Source of the DNA: Prevotellaceae bacterium UBA7028
Lineage (GTDB): Bacteria; Bacteroidota; Bacteroidia; Bacteroidales; Bacteroidaceae
Assembly: GCA_002494215.1 (NCBI GenBank)
Contig: DLBF01000090.1
Coordinates: 12,038-17,647, forward strand
Reading direction: 5' to 3'
DNA length: 5,610 nucleotides
Part shown: positions 1 to 5,610 of the stretch, one piece after another
How the letters are laid out: every line of letters starts with the position of its first letter
How positions within the stretch are numbered: position 1 is the first letter of the stretch
Position numbers and translations under genes: made by a program
The notes under the pieces: model-generated
The model's database searches: none
What the model saw: only the letters and a program-made list of their open reading frames with translations
What the model was told of the DNA's origin: nothing

Positions 1-947
1 TAGTAGCCGTCCCAGAAGCCGCGGTTAAAGACACGGCTCAGGCGTTCGTCCCACTGGGCTTTCTGTTCCTCTGTGAACAAGGGTGCCTCATCGGGTTGGT
101 TCTTGTCGTGCAAGACAGCTTCTATTGCCTCGTTGTAGCATCGTACCACAGTATCCACATATTCGGGACCGCGGGCACGACCCTCGATTTTCATTACGCG
201 GACGCCGGAATCCATCAGACGGTCCAGGAAGGAAATGGTCTTCAGGTCGCGTGGACTCATGATGTATTTGTTCTCGATGTCCAGCTCAGTACCTGTCTCC
301 ACGTCTGTTACCGTATAGCGACGGCGGCACAGTTGCATGCACTCGCCACGATTGGCGCTACGGCCCCAGTTGCTCTGGCTCAGGTAGCACTTGCCACTGA
401 TAGCCATGCAGAGAGCGCCGTGGCAGAACATTTCTATGCGTATCAGTTCGCCCTTGGGACCGCAGATATGCTCCTCCTGAATACAGCGGTATATCTCGGC
501 TACCTGATCCATATTCAGCTCGCGGGCCAGTACCACCACGTCGGCAAACTGAGCATAGAAGCGCAGGGCCTCGATATTAGAGATGTTCAACTGCGTGCTT
601 AGATGAACCTCCTGACCTATCTTGTTGCAATAGCTCATTACAGCAATGTCGCTGGCTATAACAGCGCTGATGTTGGCCTCCTTGGCAGCATCCAGAATCT
701 GGCGCATCAGGGGCAGGTCCTCACCATATATAATAGTATTAACCGTCAGGTAGCTCTTTACACCGCAGATGCGGCACTCCTCGGCAATGCGCTTCAGGTC
801 GTCTATGCTGAAGGTGCTGGCCGAGTGGGCCCTCATGTTCAGGTTCTCGATACCGAAGTAGATACTGTCAGCTCCCGCTCTGAGGGCAGCAGCCAGACAT
901 TCGGGTGAACCCACAGGGGCCATTATCTCAAAATCTTTTCTTTCCAT
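1..947 (-). CDS. U32 family protein (peptidase U32-like), C-terminus cut by window edge
   Basis: An open frame of 315 codons runs from an ATG at 945-947 off the left edge. It begins MERKDFEIMAPVGSPE, a typical U32 N-terminus. Residues 172-190 (EMFCHGALCMAISGKCYLS) fit the U32 signature E-x-F-x2-G-[SA]-[LIVM]-C-x4-G-x-C-x-[LIVM]-S exactly. C180 and C187 in it, with C203 and C207 just after, are candidate iron-sulfur ligands. Other family-like segments are SPRDLKTI (231-238), KIEGRARGPEYV (253-264) and FNRGFWDGY at the visible end. Characterised bacterial members act in tRNA (TrhP) or 23S rRNA (RlhA) hydroxylation or in ubiquinone synthesis (UbiU/UbiV), while others are called collagenase-like peptidases. 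The subfamily cannot be fixed here; RNA hydroxylation is my preferred inference. Bases 1-2 give an incomplete TA- codon. Relatives usually run to about 400 residues or more, so I read it as Tyr rather than stop. No Shine-Dalgarno sequence precedes the start; a -7 box lies five bases upstream. Family assignment is very secure. Confidence 0.95.
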   Translation of the reverse strand, partial: MERKDFEIMAPVGSPECLAAALRAGADSIYFGIENLNMRAHSASTFSIDDLKRIAEECRICGVKSYLTVNTIIYGEDLPLMRQILDAAKEANISAVIASDIAVMSYCNKIGQEVHLSTQLNISNIEALRFYAQFADVVVLARELNMDQVAEIYRCIQEEHICGPKGELIRIEMFCHGALCMAISGKCYLSQSNWGRSANRGECMQLCRRRYTVTDVETGTELDIENKYIMSPRDLKTISFLDRLMDSGVRVMKIEGRARGPEYVDTVVRCYNEAIEAVLHDKNQPDEAPLFTEEQKAQWDERLSRVFNRGFWDGY

Positions 948-951
948 GCCG

Positions 952-959
952 CAAAGGTA
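952..959 (-). promoter_or_regulatory. Putative Bacteroidota -7 promoter box of the U32 gene
   Basis: Read on the minus strand the bases are TACCTTTG, an exact fit to the Bacteroidota -7 consensus TAnnTTTG used with the major sigma factor. It ends five bases before the U32 ATG, so transcription would start at or within a few bases of the start codon, giving a leaderless or nearly leaderless mRNA. I see no clear -33 TTTG at normal spacing; that position falls in the hairpin just upstream. Confidence 0.6.
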
Positions 960-963
960 TGAC

Positions 964-1001
964 AAAAAAACGAGACAGCTGTTAGGCTGCCTCAGTTTTT
1001 T
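964..1001 (-). terminator. Intrinsic terminator of aroB, bidirectional in form
   Basis: Bases 972-979 (GAGACAGC) pair with 986-993 (GCTGCCTC) around the six-base loop 980-985. On the minus strand the one mismatch becomes a G-U pair, giving an unbroken 8-bp stem. It is flanked by seven A at 964-970 and six T at 996-1001. Minus-strand RNA from aroB therefore meets the stem and then a run of seven U, the classic intrinsic form. The plus-strand RNA also has a stem and a U run, with one A-C mismatch. The hairpin starts 48 bases after the aroB stop and its U run ends four bases before the U32 -7 box. Confidence 0.8.
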
Positions 1002-1029
1002 AGGGATTGGGAAGTTTCTGTAATAAGTG

Positions 1030-1054
1030 GCAGGGATGTGTTAGCATCCCATGC
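1030..1054 (-). other. Inverted repeat (hairpin) over the aroB stop codon
   Basis: GGGATG at 1033-1038 pairs perfectly with CATCCC at 1045-1050 around the loop TGTTAG (1039-1044). GCA at 1030-1032 can add three pairs with TGC at 1052-1054, with A1051 bulged. The aroB stop (1041-1043) lies inside the loop. No U run follows in the minus-strand direction, so it is not an intrinsic terminator by itself. It could fold at the mRNA 3' end or be chance pairing within the last codons. Confidence 0.45.
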
Positions 1055-2099
1055 TCTCGCGATAGAAATCCAGCATCTCCAGGATTTCCTCGCGGTCGGC
1101 ACTCTGGTTGATGCGGATATCCCCTATGTTGGCCATAAGGGTGAAGTTGATGATGCCCGACTGATTCTTCTTGTCGTGCGTCATGAACTGATACAACTTG
1201 TCGTATTGTTTGCAGTCGAAGGTGAAGACACCATAGTTCTCCTTTATGAACTGCAGCGTCTGGTTGAGCTTGTCGTGTGGGAAGCCCAGACGTTTAGCGC
1301 TGAGGTAAAGCTCGCACACCAGACCCCATGCAACAGCGTATCCGTGCAGGACGGTGCGGTTCTCCTCTAGCGCCAGGCTTTCCAAGGCGTGACCGGCAGT
1401 ATGCCCCAGGTTCAGAGCCTTGCGGATACCTTTCTCTGTGGGGTCTTCCTCAACGATATGCTCCTTTATGGCTACGCTCTTGGCTACCATCTGCTGCAGC
1501 TGGGCGTAGTCTATGTTGTCCAGGTCGAAGTTGATTAGCTCGGCCCAGTTCTCAGTATTGCTAATGATACCGTGCTTCAGCATCTCGGCATAACCCGAAC
1601 GGATGTTGTAGGCATCCAGGGTGCGCAGGAAGTCGGCGCAGAGGATGACAGTACTGGCGCAGTTGAAGACTCCAATCTCGTTCTTCAGTCCGCCAAAGTT
1701 GATACCTGTCTTGCCTCCCACGCTGGCATCTACCATACTCAATAGGGTAGTGGGGATGTTGATGTACTGAATGCCACGCTTGAAGGTGCTGGCTGCAAAG
1801 CCGCCAAGGTCCGTAACCATGCCGCCGCCCAGACAGATAAGCAAGCTGTGGCGTGTGGCACCACCCTGCTGCAGGGCCTCCCACACAGAAGAGAGTGTCT
1901 GGAGGGTCTTGTTCTCGTCGGTAGCACCAATGGTTATCATCTTGGCCTCCTGCAGATAGGGATAGTCCTGAATGACGGGCCAGCAGAGCTGCAGGGTGGT
2001 TGTGTCGGTGAGAACAAAAAGCTTGTCGTGCGGACAGCGTTCGATGGCTTGGTGCAAATCTTCCGGAAGGTTTTGGCTTATGATTACGTCTTGTTTCAT
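1041..2099 (-). CDS. aroB: 3-dehydroquinate synthase (EC 4.2.3.4)
   Basis: This cytosolic enzyme of the shikimate pathway converts DAHP to 3-dehydroquinate with release of phosphate, using NAD+ and a divalent metal, normally zinc. The 352-residue protein is full length for the family (about 350-360). The NAD-binding region shows CLGGGMVTDLGGFAAS (89-104), followed by RGIQYINIPTTLLSMVDASVGGKTGIN (start 108), the family's best-known block. By alignment with E. coli AroB the metal ligands are E172 (SGYAEMLKHGII), H233 (NLGHTAGHALE) and H252 (LHGYAVAWG); all are present, so it should be active. The ATG at 2097-2099 gives a normal N-terminus; there is no strong Shine-Dalgarno sequence. A -7 box sits 24 bases upstream of the ATG and an intrinsic terminator lies downstream, so it is probably transcribed alone. 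It is divergent from the outer-membrane receptor gene, and no other shikimate gene is in view. Confidence 0.98.
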   Translation of the reverse strand: MKQDVIISQNLPEDLHQAIERCPHDKLFVLTDTTTLQLCWPVIQDYPYLQEAKMITIGATDENKTLQTLSSVWEALQQGGATRHSLLICLGGGMVTDLGGFAASTFKRGIQYINIPTTLLSMVDASVGGKTGINFGGLKNEIGVFNCASTVILCADFLRTLDAYNIRSGYAEMLKHGIISNTENWAELINFDLDNIDYAQLQQMVAKSVAIKEHIVEEDPTEKGIRKALNLGHTAGHALESLALEENRTVLHGYAVAWGLVCELYLSAKRLGFPHDKLNQTLQFIKENYGVFTFDCKQYDKLYQFMTHDKKNQSGIINFTLMANIGDIRINQSADREEILEMLDFYRESMGC

Positions 2100-2122
2100 C
2101 TTGGTCTTTTGTATTTTGGCGA

Positions 2123-2130
2123 CAAAAGTA
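2123..2130 (-). promoter_or_regulatory. Putative -7 promoter box of aroB
   Basis: Read on the minus strand the bases are TACTTTTG, an exact fit to TAnnTTTG. Transcription would start near 2118, leaving a leader of about 19 bases before the aroB ATG. No convincing -33 TTTG is visible at about 20 bases upstream; that stretch is occupied by the AATTCAT repeat tract. Confidence 0.6.
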
Positions 2131-2138
2131 GTTATTTT

Positions 2139-2173
2139 AATTCATAATTCATAATTCACAATTCATAATTCAC
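2139..2173. repeat. Seven-base tandem repeat, five AATTCA(T/C) units
   Basis: Five back-to-back units are seen: AATTCAT at 2139 and 2146, AATTCAC at 2153, AATTCAT at 2160 and AATTCAC at 2167. Only the last base varies. On the minus strand the unit reads ATGAATT or GTGAATT. It lies between the two divergent -7 boxes, over the place where the upstream promoter element of aroB would be expected. Similar seven-base tracts are, to my recollection, frequent between genes in Prevotella-like genomes; no function is known to me. Confidence 0.85.
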
Positions 2174-2205
2174 GAATCGAGTGATAAAAAAAGTGAAAAA
2201 AGTGC

Positions 2206-2213
2206 TAACTTTG
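2206..2213 (+). promoter_or_regulatory. Putative -7 promoter box of the outer-membrane receptor gene
   Basis: The bases TAACTTTG match TAnnTTTG. Transcription would begin near 2218-2220, giving a leader of about 106 bases before the ATG at 2326. That leader is made largely of two further seven-base repeat tracts. A clear -33 TTTG is not seen; the region upstream is A-rich (2185-2201). Confidence 0.6.
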
Positions 2214-2243
2214 CCGCCGATTGATTAAACCATATATAAAAGG

Positions 2244-2292
2244 TTAGGTCTTAGATTTAGACTTTAGGCTTTAGACGTTAGTCTTTAGCTCT
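2244..2292 (+). repeat. Degenerate seven-base tandem repeat, TTTAGRC type, about seven units
   Basis: TAG recurs at 2245, 2252, 2258, 2265, 2272, 2279 and 2286. All steps are seven bases except one of six, so the tract has a period of seven with a single one-base slip. Units resemble TTTAGAC, with variation mostly after the TAG. It lies inside the presumed 5' untranslated leader of the receptor gene. TAG on this strand means that it cannot be read as coding in all frames; I see no reading frame through it. Confidence 0.75.
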
Positions 2293-2313
2293 TTTTGAAT
2301 TTTGAATTTTGAT
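2293..2313 (+). repeat. Seven-base tandem repeat, three TTTTGA(A/T) units
   Basis: TTTTGAA occurs at 2293-2299 and 2300-2306, and TTTTGAT at 2307-2313. It directly follows the TTTAGRC tract and ends 12 bases before the chosen receptor start. It keeps the ribosome-binding region U-rich, with no Shine-Dalgarno sequence. A TTG inside it (2302-2304) opens the receptor frame but is unlikely to be the true start. Confidence 0.75.
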
Positions 2314-2325
2314 TTTTTCATGCTA

Positions 2326-5300
2326 ATGAAACGTACCTTATTATATTTGTCAGTGATGATTCTGTGTCCTGTGATGATGATGGCACAGAAAGTAACGGTG
2401 AGTGGATTGATAATGGATGGCACCAACAACGAGGCTTTGATGGGCGCAACCGTGGTTTTGCTACAGCCCAAGGATAGCACCCAGGCCGCTGGAGTGGTGA
2501 CGGATACAGATGGTAAGTTCAAACTGCCAGCTGTATCATCCGGAAGCTATATCATGCGCATATCCTATGTGGGATATACGACACTATACAAGAATCTGAC
2601 TCTTGGTAAGAACAGCAAGACGGTGAACGTGGGCACGCTGACCATAATGGAAAACAGCAAACTGCTGAACGAGGCTGAGGTGGTTGCGAATCTGGCTCAG
2701 ATGGAGATGAAGGCAGATACCTTTGTATATAATGCCGATGCTTTCCGCTTGCCCGAGGGTTCAGCCCTTGAGGAATTGGTAAGGAAACTGCCCGGTGCCG
2801 AGGTGGACGATGAGGGTAATATCAAGATCAACGGCAAGAGCGTCAGCAAGATTATGATGGATGGTAAGGAGTACTTCCAGAACGATACCAAGATGGCTAT
2901 GAAGAACCTGCCGGCGAAACTTATCAAGAAGCTGAAGGCATACGACAAGAAGAGCGATTACAGTCGTATTACCGGTATTGATGACGGTGAGGAGGAGACG
3001 GTGCTTGACTTGTCTGTCAAGAAAGGTGCGAAGGATAGCTGGGTAGGTAATTTTGATGGAGCCTACGGAACAGCGGACCGTTACTCGGGTAACTTCAACC
3101 TAAACCGTTTTATGGACCATAGCTATCTGTCTATTATAGGTAGCCGTAACAACACCAACGACGGCAGAGGCCGATGGGGTGGTGGAAGCAACGGTATTGC
3201 TACAAGTACGTCGGGCGGTGTTACTTTCGCATGGGAGAACGGTAAGCCCGATTATACGGCAGGTCTGCTGAAGATGGGCGGAAATGTTCGCTACAGAAGC
3301 AACGATAGCGAGTCATCTACGCGTACCAATAGCGAGATGTTCCTTCCTTCTGGTACAAGCCAGTTCTCGAACTCTAAGAATAATGGTACCAACTGGAATC
3401 AGAATGTCGATGCCAATTTCCAACTTGAGTGGTTTCCCGATAGCCTGACCAACATCATGTTCCGTCCCAACTTCAGTCATAGCAATGGCAGTAATTTCTC
3501 GGATAGCAGGAGCGTGACTTTCAACCAGAGTCCTTTCGAGGCTGGTTTGACTGACCCTGTGGAAGAATATAAAACATGGGCAGACCCCAATGGCATTCGT
3601 GTTAATGGCAACGAGCGTTTTAACAATGGCAACAACAATAACAACAGCGTGAACGGAGAGTTGCAAATCAATCGTCGCCTGTGGGTGCCGGGACGTAACC
3701 TTACCCTTAACCTGAACGGATCGTATAGCGAGAGCAACAACGAGTCGTACAGTCGCTCTGTTGTTAAGTATTACCAGCGCACTACAGGCGACTTGAATGC
3801 CGACTATCAGAATACGATGTCACCAGCGAAGAATTACAGCTATCAGGGCCGACTCAGCTATACGGAACCTATTCTGAAGGGAACCGTCGTTCAGCTTAGC
3901 TATCAGGCACAGTACCGTTTCCAGGATAGCGACCGCGAAATGATGGTCTTCGACAAGCTGGAGGATGCCCTTAAGGAAAAAGGTCTTACTGACGTTACTG
4001 CTGTTGACCTGTACAACGGCACTTATAACGGAATGAGCTTTGCCGATTATGGTATCGACTTCACCCAGCTTACAAAGGATGCACAGAACAGCCAGTATGC
4101 TACATATCGCGAGTTCAACCAGAACGTCAATCTTATGCTTCGCCACAACAGCAAGTTGGAGAACGGTCAGGAGCTGTTCTTTAATCTGGGTGTCAACTTC
4201 CAGCCTCAGCGTACCGAGATGGACTACGAAAAGGGACAGGTAGATACCTCTGTAGTGCGCAAGATACAGAACTGGGCCCCTCGCTTTAATGTGCGTTGGA
4301 AGATCAATAATACCAGTCAGCTGCGTGTACGTTACTTCGGTAGTATGAGTCAGCCTTCAATGACCAACCTTATTGAGGTAATGGATAACAGCAACCCCCT
4401 TTATGTAAGTACGGGTAATGCAGGACTGAAGAGTTCGTGGAACGACCGTTTCAACGTTGACTATAATGGCTCTATCGTCGATAAGCAGTTGTCGTGGTAT
4501 TTAAATGGTTATGCTAATATCAACCGTCGCTCTATTAGTAACGCTACCATCTACGACACCGAGTCTGGTATCAGCTACAGCCGTCCTATGAATATAGACG
4601 GAGGATGGAATTCAGGTGCCTGGATGGGAATTAATACGGCTTTGGATAAGAAGAAAGCCTTCAATCTGAACTGGAATCAGAGCCTGAACTATTCTAATAG
4701 CGTGGGTTACATCAGTAGCGACTTGGACGATGAAGCCAAAAGATATGTTACGGGAAGCATAGATATGAACGGCCTCTTTAGCTACATGGACCGTAATGGC
4801 TTGCTAAAGAAATCCACTACACGTAGCACCAGCGTTGGCGAGAGTCTGCGCTTGAACTATCGTACCGATTTGATAGAAGTTGGTGTGAACGGAGGTATGA
4901 ACTACCAGCATGCACGTAATGAGATGCAGAAGAACGGCAACCGTGATACATGGAGCTTCAACTACGGTGGTAATGTTGTTATCAATACACCTTGGAATCT
5001 TCAGTTTAGTAGCGATATCTCTCAGCAGAGCCGTCGCGGTTATGATGATGCCAGCATGAATACCAACGAGCTTATTTGGAATGCCCAAATCAGCCAGAAC
5101 TTCTTGAAGCAGAAGAATGCAACGGTAAGCGTTCAGTGGTACGATATCCTGAAACAGCGCAGTAGCATCAGCCGTAGCTATAGTGCCACCAACCGTAGTG
5201 ATACCTGGACCAATGCCATCCACAGCTACGTAATGGTACACTTTATTTATCGCTTTAGCCTGTATGGCAACAAAGAGGCACGCTCCAATGCCAGTGGCTG

Positions 5301-5409
5301 GGGCGAAGGTCGAGGTGGTCGAGGTGGTCGAGGTGGCCGAGGTGGCTGGGGCGGTGAAGGCCGTGGCGGCTGGGGCGGCGGAGGAGGCTTCGGCGGTGGC
5401 AGATTCTAA
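2326..5409 (+). CDS. Outer-membrane beta-barrel protein, TonB-dependent-receptor-like (carboxypeptidase-regulatory domain, plug, OMP_b-brl_3-type barrel)
   Basis: The 1027-residue product should sit in the outer membrane and may import a ligand using TonB; the ligand is unknown. A signal peptide (1-20: MKRTLLYLS..., cut after MMMA, before QKV) is followed by a carboxypeptidase-regulatory-like domain at about 23-107 (VSG 25-27, TDTDGKF 59-65, YVGY 81-84). The plug-like region at about 115-235 has DTFVYNADAF (131-140), MMDGKEYF (177-184) and ITGIDDGEEET (215-225), features of the Bacteroidota OMP_b-brl_3 group rather than classical SusC. The rest to about 980 is barrel, with an Asn-rich segment at 433-440, and the last strand is probably YVMVHFIYRFSLYG. 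A 37-residue tail (991-1027) contains 24 Gly with Arg, Trp and Glu and ends in Phe. The start at 2326 gives the best signal peptide; ATG 2320 (MLMKRT) is possible. C14 does not make a lipobox (Leu precedes it). No SusD-like gene is adjacent. Confidence 0.9.
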   Translation: MKRTLLYLSVMILCPVMMMAQKVTVSGLIMDGTNNEALMGATVVLLQPKDSTQAAGVVTDTDGKFKLPAVSSGSYIMRISYVGYTTLYKNLTLGKNSKTVNVGTLTIMENSKLLNEAEVVANLAQMEMKADTFVYNADAFRLPEGSALEELVRKLPGAEVDDEGNIKINGKSVSKIMMDGKEYFQNDTKMAMKNLPAKLIKKLKAYDKKSDYSRITGIDDGEEETVLDLSVKKGAKDSWVGNFDGAYGTADRYSGNFNLNRFMDHSYLSIIGSRNNTNDGRGRWGGGSNGIATSTSGGVTFAWENGKPDYTAGLLKMGGNVRYRSNDSESSTRTNSEMFLPSGTSQFSNSKNNGTNWNQNVDANFQLEWFPDSLTNIMFRPNFSHSNGSNFSDSRSVTFNQSPFEAGLTDPVEEYKTWADPNGIRVNGNERFNNGNNNNNSVNGELQINRRLWVPGRNLTLNLNGSYSESNNESYSRSVVKYYQRTTGDLNADYQNTMSPAKNYSYQGRLSYTEPILKGTVVQLSYQAQYRFQDSDREMMVFDKLEDALKEKGLTDVTAVDLYNGTYNGMSFADYGIDFTQLTKDAQNSQYATYREFNQNVNLMLRHNSKLENGQELFFNLGVNFQPQRTEMDYEKGQVDTSVVRKIQNWAPRFNVRWKINNTSQLRVRYFGSMSQPSMTNLIEVMDNSNPLYVSTGNAGLKSSWNDRFNVDYNGSIVDKQLSWYLNGYANINRRSISNATIYDTESGISYSRPMNIDGGWNSGAWMGINTALDKKKAFNLNWNQSLNYSNSVGYISSDLDDEAKRYVTGSIDMNGLFSYMDRNGLLKKSTTRSTSVGESLRLNYRTDLIEVGVNGGMNYQHARNEMQKNGNRDTWSFNYGGNVVINTPWNLQFSSDISQQSRRGYDDASMNTNELIWNAQISQNFLKQKNATVSVQWYDILKQRSSISRSYSATNRSDTWTNAIHSYVMVHFIYRFSLYGNKEARSNASGWGEGRGGRGGRGGRGGWGGEGRGGWGGGGGFGGGRF
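5311..5346 (+). repeat. Nine-base in-frame repeat coding Arg-Gly-Gly, four units
   Basis: CGAGGTGGT occurs at 5311 and 5320 and CGAGGTGGC at 5329 and 5338, with no gaps. Each unit encodes Arg-Gly-Gly in the receptor's C-terminal tail. Only the third base of the last codon differs, which suggests recent duplication by slippage. Copy-number change would lengthen or shorten the tail by three residues without a frameshift. Confidence 0.85.
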
Positions 5410-5421
5410 TCCACCCCTACC

Positions 5422-5610
5422 TTATTTAAAGAAGGAGAAGTTCACGCTGCCGTAGGCCCTGTGATCTACGAAGCGTGGATGATTAGAGAAGTCCTGCTTC
5501 TTTCCGTGTTCCAGGACAAAGAGTCCGTTCTCGCGCAACAATTGGTGCGAGAGGATGATATCTGGCAGCTGCTCCAGTTGTGGCAGCGCATAGGGAGGGT
5601 CGGCAAAGAT
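5422..5610 (-). CDS. rsmD: 16S rRNA (guanine-N2)-methyltransferase RsmD, C-terminal part; N-terminus beyond right edge
   Basis: A minus-strand frame enters from the right edge and stops at TAA (5422-5424), giving the last 62 residues. They begin IFADPPYALPQL, with the DPPY catalytic motif of N-methyltransferases at fragment residues 4-7, and continue with GLFVLEHGKK and FVDHRAYGSVNFSFFK, the usual RsmD ending. RsmD methylates G966 (E. coli numbering) of 16S rRNA in the assembling small subunit, with S-adenosylmethionine as donor. The family is about 180-200 residues, so roughly a third is present; the SAM-binding glycine motif lies outside. It converges on the receptor gene with 12 bases between the two stops. 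A related methyltransferase of the same fold is possible, but the C-terminal YGSVNFSFF block favours RsmD. Confidence 0.9.
   Translation of the reverse strand: MFADPPYALPQLEQLPDIILSHQLLRENGLFVLEHGKKQDFSNHPRFVDHRAYGSVNFSFFK
5443..5477. other. Imperfect hairpin in the rsmD coding end, just past the receptor gene
   Basis: CACGCT (5443-5448) pairs with AGCGTG (5472-5477), and CGTAG (5451-5455) pairs with CTACG (5466-5470), separated by a small GC/A internal loop and closed by a ten-base loop. That is 11 pairs starting 34 bases after the receptor stop. There is no U run on either side, so it does not look like an intrinsic terminator. It might block 3' degradation of the receptor mRNA, or be chance within coding sequence. 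Confidence 0.35.

Noticed and set aside
96..908. Two plus-strand open frames (96-602 and 603-908)
   Set aside because: They lie antisense to the U32 frame, which carries an exact family signature. Their translations show no recognisable domain.
1038..2154. Several plus- and minus-strand open frames overlapping aroB
   Set aside because: They are out-of-frame shadows of a full-length AroB with all catalytic motifs; none has a plausible domain or signal.
2139..2313. The tandem repeats as a CRISPR array, iteron origin or attachment site
   Set aside because: Units are only seven bases with no spacers, no cas or replication gene is present, and no integrase or direct-repeat boundary is seen.
2302..2325. 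TTG start giving eight extra residues (MNFDFFML) on the receptor
   Set aside because: The added stretch is encoded by the TTTTGAA repeat and would put Asp and aromatic residues before the signal peptide. MKRTLLYLS from 2326 (or MLMKRT from 2320) is a normal signal-peptide start.
2365..2367. Cysteine in the receptor signal peptide (C14) as a lipoprotein site
   Set aside because: The preceding residues M-I-L do not make a lipobox, since Leu directly before Cys is not accepted. Cleavage after the Ala at residue 20 fits better.
2697..5241. Minus-strand open frames inside the receptor gene, the longest 145 residues at 4804-5241
   Set aside because: The sense frame is continuous from signal peptide to the last barrel strand. 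The antisense products are low-complexity hydrophobic shadows without their own start signals.
5264..5455. Plus-strand open frame with Val/Ala/Glu repeats over the receptor tail
   Set aside because: It is the shifted reading of the CGAGGTGGT repeats and runs on into antisense rsmD.
1..5610. A hidden defence system, mobile element or RNA gene
   Set aside because: Nearly all bases belong to four recognisable genes. The gaps of 93, 226 and 12 bases hold only promoters, hairpins and short repeats, and no tRNA-like or rRNA-like sequence was seen.

Overview
The window looks like ordinary chromosomal DNA of a Bacteroidales bacterium, most likely Prevotella-like. The grounds are a large outer-membrane receptor of the carboxypeptidase-regulatory/plug/beta-barrel type typical of Bacteroidota, -7 promoter boxes of the form TAnnTTTG, starts without clear Shine-Dalgarno sequences, and A/T-rich intergenic DNA with seven-base tandem repeats. 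The genus is an inference from overall style and was not tested by a search.

Layout from left to right: (1) a minus-strand U32-family protein, complete at its N-terminus and cut by the left edge; (2) a 93-base gap holding a -7 box almost touching the U32 start, a strong hairpin with A/T tracts on both sides, and a second hairpin spanning the aroB stop; (3) minus-strand aroB, 3-dehydroquinate synthase, complete; (4) a 226-base divergent intergenic region with one -7 box for each flanking gene and three different seven-base tandem repeat tracts; (5) a plus-strand outer-membrane TonB-dependent-receptor-like protein of about 1027 residues, ending in a Gly/Arg/Trp-rich tail; (6) only 12 bases further on, the convergent C-terminal third of rsmD, a 16S rRNA methyltransferase, cut by the right edge.

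The genes do not form one pathway. aroB is a shikimate-pathway housekeeping gene, the U32 protein and RsmD probably belong to RNA modification (the U32 role is uncertain), and the receptor is a lone envelope gene with no SusD-type partner in the window. aroB and the U32 gene point the same way, but the hairpin and the new -7 box between them suggest separate transcription units. I found no mobile element, CRISPR array, RNA gene, defence system or clearly new system. The most unusual parts are the seven-base repeats, the compact terminator/promoter arrangement, two hairpins with the same six-base loop, and the receptor's tail.
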